Of a stretch of 18,097 nt of DNA, positions 13,296 to 18,097 are shown one piece after another; the stretch's first letter is position 1; every line of letters starts with the position of its first letter. The position numbers and the translations under genes were made by a program. This DNA comes from PALSA-243 sp049522755 (GTDB taxonomy: Bacteria > Acidobacteriota > Terriglobia > Bryobacterales > Bryobacteraceae), in contig JBEKNN010000185.1 of assembly GCA_049522755.1 (NCBI GenBank), positions 1 through 18,097 on the forward strand, read 5' to 3'. The notes under the pieces are model-generated. The model did no database searches and was not told where the DNA came from. It was given only the letters and a program-made list of their open reading frames with translations.

Positions 13296-15173
13296 TCACT
13301 TCATAAGCAGCCGCACATTCACGAACGCGCCGGGGAACAGTGCGCCATCCTTGTTGTCGAATACAGCTTTCAGTTTCACCGTGCCGGTTTCCTGGTCAAT
13401 CTGATTGTCAATGGCCGTCAGATGGCCAGTCGCGATCTTTACTGTGTCGTCGCGGTTCCACGCCTCGACCGGCGTGCTCGCGCCCTCGCTGAGACGCGCA
13501 CGCACCTGAGGCACGCTGTCCTCCGGAATCGCGAACAGAACCGCGATGGGCTCAAGCTGGGTAATGATCACTATGCCTGTGGGATCCGCGGCATGGACAA
13601 TATTGCCTGGATCCACCAGACGCAGTCCGGCGACGCCCGTAATGGGCGCCCTGATCTGCGCGTAACTCAATTGGAGCTTCGCGTTTTCGACGTTGGCATG
13701 TTCGGCTTTTATGCTGCCTGCGAGTTGCGCCGCCGCGACTCTCTGCGCATCGACCTGGGACTCGGGAATCGCGTTCTGCTTCTGCAGACTTACATAGCGG
13801 GCGAGATCGGTGAGCGCGTTCTGAAGGAGAGCCTGGTCTCGTGTTATTTGCGCCTCAGCCTGATCGAGTTGGATCTGATAGGGTTGGGGGTCGATGGACG
13901 CCAGCAACTGGCCGGCCTGGACGAGACTCCCCTCAGTGAAGCTCACCGACATCAACTGACCGTCGACCCGGGGCTTGACGGTAACGGTGTAGAAAGCGGC
14001 GACGTTACCCAGACCGCGCAGAGTAACGGGCGCGGATTCCGGCTTCGCCGCAGGCGCAGATTGGGCCACGACCTGCGGAGCCATCAATCGGCCGCCCGGA
14101 AGGGCCGCGGCAGAGGCTTCGACGGAACTCTGGCCAGACGGCTTCACCGTGAGCGCGTCCGATGCAGGCAGCTTTCGCGCCGTCGCCGGAACGGGCGCCG
14201 CCTGTGCTTGTGCAGCGCTCTGCGGCTGCGCTGCCGCCACCAGGTACGCGAGCGGCGATCCCAATGCCAGAATCGCCGCCACGCTCCATCGGGTGACTCC
14301 GCGCGAGAGCGCCGTCCCATCGAGTACGCGCTGGATGCGCTCGTCTGCCCGGCCGTACCGCGCCATCGGCACTCCCTGCCAGCTCGCTCTCCGCACCCGG
14401 GCGCCTCCCGATCGGCGCATGAAGTCCAGCAGCACTTCGGCATACAAGGCGCGATCGCGGGTTACGGCCACCGCCGCATCGTCACTCGCTTCTTCCGCCA
14501 CCCGCACGATGCGCCGGTGCAGGAACCAGCTCAGCGGGCTGTGCCACAGCAGCGCCCGATGAATCGCCGAGAGCAGCTGCACCGCCGGGTCGCGCCGCCC
14601 TATGTGCGAGCGCTCATGCGCCAGCACCGCATCCAGTTTTGCGCTATCCCAGCGGCGCCAATCGCCGGGGAGCACGATTGCCGGGCGCGCAATCCCCAGC
14701 GTCACCGGCGTCGCCACGTGGTCCGATTCGCGAATCTCGATTCCCTCTGTTGGCTGCCCGGTCGCACGGCTGCCGCGCAGCAGACGCAGACTCATCGCGA
14801 GGCCGGCGCACAAGCGCAGCAGAAGCGCGCCGGCGATAAGGATATAAATCGCTACCGCGGCGCGCGCCCAATCGAAGGGCTTGGAGACATTCGTTTCTCG
14901 ACGCGGTACTTCACGAATCGGCGCCGGCGCGGCTGGGTAGTTCACTACTGGGGCTTCGACTGGCTGAGGCGCCGTGCGTATCATGGGCACCGGCATCCTG
15001 GGCGCCATGGCTGTGAACAGCGGCATCGCCAAGGAACCGCAGAGCATCGCCGTCCATGCCGCCAGGCGTACCGACGGATCTTTTACCCGCAGCGCCCACA
15101 GTAGCAGCGCGCCAGTCAGGATCAGGATCGAGGAACGCAACGCCCATTCCGCTAGAAATTGTATCGTGGTCAT
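13296..15173 (-). CDS. M56 (BlaR1-type) membrane peptidase fused to an MdtA-like efflux adaptor domain
   Basis: 625 residues from ATG 15173, with GGAGGAG 3 nt upstream. Residues 1-315 are BlaR1-like: TM segments at about 12-30, 36-56, 104-128 and 295-315, and zinc-protease motif HERSH (186-190) in the cytoplasmic loop, with EASD (228-231) as probable third-ligand site. After a Pro/Ala/Gln linker (316-384) comes a periplasmic adaptor of RND pumps: the barrel-sandwich half-motif VTVKPRVDGQL, EGSLVQAGQLLASIDP (414-429), an alpha-hairpin (about 433-505), IRAPITGVAGLRLVDPGN, VVITQ-type strand VIITQLEPIAVLF, then DNQIDQETGTVKLKAVFDN and FPGAFVNVRLL, closely matching MdtA. It stops there, lacking the roughly 90-residue membrane-proximal domain. 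In BlaR1 this position holds the ligand sensor. It is the last gene of the blaI-like operon. Confidence 0.88.
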   Translation of the reverse strand: MTTIQFLAEWALRSSILILTGALLLWALRVKDPSVRLAAWTAMLCGSLAMPLFTAMAPRMPVPMIRTAPQPVEAPVVNYPAAPAPIREVPRRETNVSKPFDWARAAVAIYILIAGALLLRLCAGLAMSLRLLRGSRATGQPTEGIEIRESDHVATPVTLGIARPAIVLPGDWRRWDSAKLDAVLAHERSHIGRRDPAVQLLSAIHRALLWHSPLSWFLHRRIVRVAEEASDDAAVAVTRDRALYAEVLLDFMRRSGGARVRRASWQGVPMARYGRADERIQRVLDGTALSRGVTRWSVAAILALGSPLAYLVAAAQPQSAAQAQAAPVPATARKLPASDALTVKPSGQSSVEASAAALPGGRLMAPQVVAQSAPAAKPESAPVTLRGLGNVAAFYTVTVKPRVDGQLMSVSFTEGSLVQAGQLLASIDPQPYQIQLDQAEAQITRDQALLQNALTDLARYVSLQKQNAIPESQVDAQRVAAAQLAGSIKAEHANVENAKLQLSYAQIRAPITGVAGLRLVDPGNIVHAADPTGIVIITQLEPIAVLFAIPEDSVPQVRARLSEGASTPVEAWNRDDTVKIATGHLTAIDNQIDQETGTVKLKAVFDNKDGALFPGAFVNVRLLMK

Positions 15174-15188
15174 TTTCTCCTCCTTGCT

Positions 15189-17054
15189 CTAATTCCCGGT
15201 GGGCGTCTTCTCCATATGGTCGACGACGAACACCTCCACCGCCACTTTCTTCTGTTCCAGTTTGAGCCCGAGCTGCGATTGTAAGGCGCTGAAAATATCG
15301 GGCAGCGGCTCCGCGGCATCGGGCTGACTTGCGGGCAACGAGGATGCGATTGCACCGCCCGGCTCGGTGGCGCCCGCGAAGGTTACTGTGTAGTCATATT
15401 TCGCCGTAAGCCCCGTCGCATCCGTCACGGTGGATTTCAACATCCGCCCCAACTCTTGAGCAAGCTGCTGCGTTGTTTGCTGTTGGCAGATCATGCGGCT
15501 GCGGTCGCCCAGCGTAGTCTGCGACATGCACCAGGGCCCGGCACGTGGAGGCAATACTAGAAAGCCGTCCAGACCCTTTTTAGTAGCGGGCGAAAACGGC
15601 CCCGGGGCGCCGCCGTTCTGGTCCGCCGACTCCTCCATTTTCAGACCGTTCTTAGTGACCATCAGGGCGTAACCGGTAATCTGTTTCGTTTCGGTATGGT
15701 GTTTCAACTGGAACCGATCCGTAATCAGGTTACGGAGCATTTCCTGGAATTGCGCTTTCGTAGTGTCGGGCGGCATGGTGGCGTCAACCTGGACGATCTG
15801 AGTATCCAGCCAACCAGGGCCCTCGATTTCGAAGTACGAATCCCAGGCCCGGACCAGAAGCGCTTTCAGACTGATGAGCGGAAAGTGAATCCGGCCGGGA
15901 TCATCCGTGCCGGGGCCTCCGCTATTGCGCGGAATAGCGATGCCAGAGCCTTTGCGAACGCCCCTCATCTCGCCAACGACAGTCACCCCGTCGGGCACAA
16001 TCGCCGGCTTAACCGATGCTACGTCGAAGGTAAGCGGCTTTCCGGTGGTACTCCCGGTGGCCGCCTGCTGCGTCGCCGTTGCCTGAATTGGAGCCGCCTG
16101 CACCGCCGCAACCACATACGCCAGCGGCGCGCCCAATGCCAGGATTGCCGCCACACTCCAGCGAGTAACTCCGCGCGACAGCGCCGTCCCCTCCAGAATC
16201 CGATGGATGCGCTCCGCCGGCGCGCCGTATCGCGCCATGGGCACTCCCTGCCAATTCGCGCCGCGTATCGCGCGTTGCATGAAATCCAAAAGCACGTCCG
16301 CGTACGAAGCGCGATCGCAAATAGCCGCCACCGCCGCGTCGTCGCTTACTTCCTCGGCCACCCGCACGATGCGCCGGTGCAGGAACCAGCTCAGCGGGCT
16401 ATGCCACAGCAGCGCCCGATGAATCGCCGAGAGCAACTGCACCGCCGGGTCGCGCCGCCGGATGTGCGACCGCTCATGCGCCAGCACCGCCTCCAGCTTC
16501 GCACTATCCCACTCGCGCCAATCGCCGGGGAGCAGGATCGCCGGACGCATAATCCCCAGCGCCACCGGCGACGCCACGCGGTCCGATTCGCGAATCTCGA
16601 TCCCTTCCGTCGCCTGCCCGGTAGCACGGCTGCTGCGGACCAAGCGGCGGCTCATCGCCACGCCGAAGCACAAGCGCAACAGTAATGCTCCGGCGATCGA
16701 GACGTAAATCACCACTGCGGCCCGCGCCCATTCGAAGGGCTTCGGGGCGCCGCCGAAGCCATCAGCCTGGCGGGACTTTACGGACCGCGGCGCCGGCGCG
16801 ACTTCGTAAACCACCACTGGAAATTCGACCGGCCGCGCTGCCCCACGCATCACCGCTAACGGCATCGCCGGCAACGCCGCGGTGACCAGCGGAATCGCCA
16901 AAGAGCCGCAGAGCATCGCTGTCCATGCCGCCAGGCGGATGGATGGATCTTTCACCCGCAGCGCCCGCAGCAGCAGCGCCCCTGTCACGATCAGGATCGA
17001 GGACCGCAACGCCCATTCCCCCAGGAACCGTAGCTCCACTGGAAACGACGTCAT
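15189..17054 (-). CDS. M56 (BlaR1-type) membrane peptidase fused to a TIGR03435 domain
   Basis: 621 residues. ATG 17054 overlaps the repressor stop (ATGA), fixing the start; a longer frame to 17168 lies inside the repressor gene. Four TM segments (about 17-35, 42-62, 110-134, 298-318) and HERSH (193-197) with EVSD (235-238) define the BlaR1-like protease half. After TM4 the protein carries a TIGR03435 domain (about 341-621): FDVASVKP near its start, LKALLVRAWD, QFQEMLRNLITDRFQLKHHTET, YDYTVTF, and the closing LGLKLEQKKVAVEVFVVDHM. TIGR03435 is common in Solibacter-type soil bacteria and of unknown function. The likely topology places it outside the membrane, where BlaR1 has its beta-lactam sensor. 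It is 15 nt upstream of the paralogous M56-adaptor gene. Confidence 0.9.
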   Translation of the reverse strand: MTSFPVELRFLGEWALRSSILIVTGALLLRALRVKDPSIRLAAWTAMLCGSLAIPLVTAALPAMPLAVMRGAARPVEFPVVVYEVAPAPRSVKSRQADGFGGAPKPFEWARAAVVIYVSIAGALLLRLCFGVAMSRRLVRSSRATGQATEGIEIRESDRVASPVALGIMRPAILLPGDWREWDSAKLEAVLAHERSHIRRRDPAVQLLSAIHRALLWHSPLSWFLHRRIVRVAEEVSDDAAVAAICDRASYADVLLDFMQRAIRGANWQGVPMARYGAPAERIHRILEGTALSRGVTRWSVAAILALGAPLAYVVAAVQAAPIQATATQQAATGSTTGKPLTFDVASVKPAIVPDGVTVVGEMRGVRKGSGIAIPRNSGGPGTDDPGRIHFPLISLKALLVRAWDSYFEIEGPGWLDTQIVQVDATMPPDTTKAQFQEMLRNLITDRFQLKHHTETKQITGYALMVTKNGLKMEESADQNGGAPGPFSPATKKGLDGFLVLPPRAGPWCMSQTTLGDRSRMICQQQTTQQLAQELGRMLKSTVTDATGLTAKYDYTVTFAGATEPGGAIASSLPASQPDAAEPLPDIFSALQSQLGLKLEQKKVAVEVFVVDHMEKTPTGN

Positions 17055-17443
17055 GCTTTCTTCTCCCTGCGCGACGCAATCTTCTCCGCCAGCCGCTGCA
17101 ACTGTTTCGGCTCCAGTAGCTGGTTGTCCACCAGCCCCACCAGCAACTCCTCCACCGACCCGTCGCAAAAGCGGTCGATAAGCTGCTTGGCCGCCTGCAC
17201 CGCTACGTTGCGCTTTGTGTCCACTGCGCGGTAAACGAAAGTCCGCCCGTCCACCGCGTGAGTCACATAGCCCTTTTCTTCCAGCTTTCGCAGGATCGTA
17301 CGGATGGTCGAATCCTTAAGCCTGCGCTGGCTCGCCAGCCCTTCACGGCACATCTCCGCGGTGCAATTGGCGTGCGCCCACACATAGTCCAAGAGGAACT
17401 GCTCGAGGGGAGTGGGCGCCCTGCGGCTGCGGATGTTAAACAT
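17051..17443 (-). CDS. BlaI/MecI-family winged-helix repressor
   Basis: 130 residues from ATG 17443, the normal size for BlaI (120-130); longer frames to 17512 run through the promoter. The winged helix spans about 8-75 (LEQFLLDYVWAHANCTAEM, LKDSTIRTILRKLEEKGYVTH, DGRTFVYRA), and the C-terminal helices (about 80-130) are the dimerisation part. BlaI proteins repress their operon and are inactivated by the partner M56 protease on signal. The stop overlaps the start of the M56-TIGR03435 gene, so repressor and sensor are made together. A palindrome over the start codon supports autorepression. The cleavage site cannot be identified from sequence. Confidence 0.9.
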   Translation of the reverse strand: MFNIRSRRAPTPLEQFLLDYVWAHANCTAEMCREGLASQRRLKDSTIRTILRKLEEKGYVTHAVDGRTFVYRAVDTKRNVAVQAAKQLIDRFCDGSVEELLVGLVDNQLLEPKQLQRLAEKIASRREKKA

Positions 17444-17452
17444 TGTAATGTT
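17439..17452. promoter_or_regulatory. Candidate BlaI operator overlapping the repressor start codon
   Basis: AACATTGTAATGTT is a perfect palindrome (6-bp arms, 2-nt centre) with TT/AA extensions outside one unmatched base. It contains ATTAC/GTAAT-type half-sites like BlaI/MecI operators (TACA-NN-TGTA class) and includes the ATG at 17443. Repressor bound here would block the transcription start. Confidence 0.65.
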
Positions 17453-17456
17453 AAAA

Positions 17457-17485
17457 CTCTTAGCATTTATGGTCGACGGTGTCAA
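17457..17485 (-). promoter_or_regulatory. Promoter of the repressor/M56 operon
   Basis: On the minus strand a perfect TTGACA (17480-17485), a 17-bp spacer, then TAAGAG (17457-17462) preceded by TGC as an extended -10. The predicted start of transcription, near 17450, falls inside the operator palindrome. Confidence 0.6.
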
Positions 17486-17628
17486 GCCTCCCGCATTTCC
17501 ATTCCGCACCAATGCGGATAGCCTTCGCCGCCGTGGATGACGATTCTAATCGACGAGCGCCCCCATGGAAAGGCGCTGCCGGTTAAGCGGTCTCGCCCCC
17601 AAGCGTGCTACAGTGATAGTAGATCCAG

Positions 17629-18097
17629 ATGAGACCAGGAATCCGCCACTTCGTTTTGTGGCTCATTGTGCTATTACTTGCCGCTCCACTCGGGCAAGCA
17701 ACTAAGCACTCTCCACGCGAATACCGGCTTCGCTTCTATCATACCCATACCAATGAGAGACTCGATATCGTTTATCGGGTCGGCGAGAATTACGTACCGG
17801 AAGCGTTGGCCAAACTCGATCGCTATCTCCGCGACCATCGTACGGGGGAAGTCCATCACTTCGATCCTCGCCTGTTCGACCTGCTCTACGATCTAACTGC
17901 GTCCCTCAACGATCCCGACGGCGAAATCGACGTTATCTGTGGCTACCGCACGCCGTGGAGCAACGAATTCCTGCGCACCCGCAGCGCTCATACGGGCGTC
18001 GCCGTCCACAGCCTTCACATGCAGGCGGAAGCTATAGACATTCGCTTACCGGGGGTTGCTACAACCGCAGTGCGGGATGCGGCGCTGCGCCTGCAAC
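17629..18097 (+). CDS. YcbK/MepK-like (DUF882, peptidase M15 family) murein endopeptidase, 3' truncated
   Basis: The frame starts at ATG 17629 and runs off the right edge after 156 codons. Signal peptide at about 1-24 (LWLIVLLLAAPLGQA). The mature part has YRLRFYHTHTNERLDIVY, LAKLDRYLRDHRTGEVHHFD, VICGYRTPWSN and the zinc motif HSLHMQAEAIDIRL, which fits the SxHxxGxAxD pattern except that the usual Gly is Ala. Family enzymes cut 3-3 or related peptide cross-links in peptidoglycan. YcbK homologues are about 180 residues, so most of the gene is present. It is divergent from the BlaI/M56 operon, 185 bases from the repressor start. A coincidence of neighbours or a cell-wall link cannot be decided. 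Confidence 0.85.
   Translation, partial: MRPGIRHFVLWLIVLLLAAPLGQATKHSPREYRLRFYHTHTNERLDIVYRVGENYVPEALAKLDRYLRDHRTGEVHHFDPRLFDLLYDLTASLNDPDGEIDVICGYRTPWSNEFLRTRSAHTGVAVHSLHMQAEAIDIRLPGVATTAVRDAALRLQ

Noticed and set aside
13422..15104. 560-codon open frame antisense to the M56-adaptor gene
   Set aside because: Arg/Gly/Ala-rich low-complexity translation without domains; a typical shadow of a GC-rich gene. The minus-strand frame has clear conserved motifs.

Overview
The window looks like chromosomal DNA of an acidobacterium of the Solibacter/Bryobacter type. This is inferred from GC-rich coding DNA and from families typical of that group: a secreted matrixin-like protease ending in a TIGR03437-like domain, M56 (BlaR1-type) peptidases with BlaI, the TIGR03435 domain, a GH97 remnant and a RAYT with GTGG-headed REP palindromes.

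Layout. 1-2377 (+): the tail of an unknown gene, coupled to a secreted zinc protease. 2438-5968 (-): a tightly coupled three-gene unit, made of a roughly 10-TM membrane protein, a His-rich membrane-anchored YtkA/FixH-like protein, and an SDR oxidoreductase lacking the usual catalytic Ser. The second gene carries two REP-like palindromes inside its reading frame. 5969-6573: gene-free DNA with an orphan FNR/CRP-like palindrome. 6574-7278 (-): an Asp/Glu-racemase-like protein without either usual catalytic Cys. 7421-8942: decayed genes, comprising a 14-bp tandem repeat, a truncated GH97 gene, an intact RHH antitoxin with a frameshifted MazF toxin, and a collapsed TIGR03435 gene. 8963-12448 (+): an OmpA-like protein, a gap with structured repeats, a small TPR-POTRA-like secreted protein and an MDR oxidoreductase with a good terminator. 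12548-13286: a frameshifted RAYT enclosed by nested inverted REPs. 13296-17443 (-): a BlaI/M56 operon. 17629-end (+): a YcbK-like (DUF882) murein peptidase, cut by the window edge.

The most unusual part is the BlaI/M56 operon. A BlaI repressor with a palindrome across its own start codon is followed by two tandem M56 membrane proteases. Their first ~320 residues are near-duplicates (about 90% DNA identity over a 180-nt stretch I counted), but the extracytoplasmic domains differ completely. One ends in TIGR03435. The other ends in an MdtA-like periplasmic adaptor of RND efflux pumps, missing its last domain and stopping 9 nt from the REP/RAYT insertion. By analogy with BlaR1/BlaI this is a transmembrane sensor-protease/repressor circuit with exchangeable sensor domains, one of them borrowed from an efflux adaptor.
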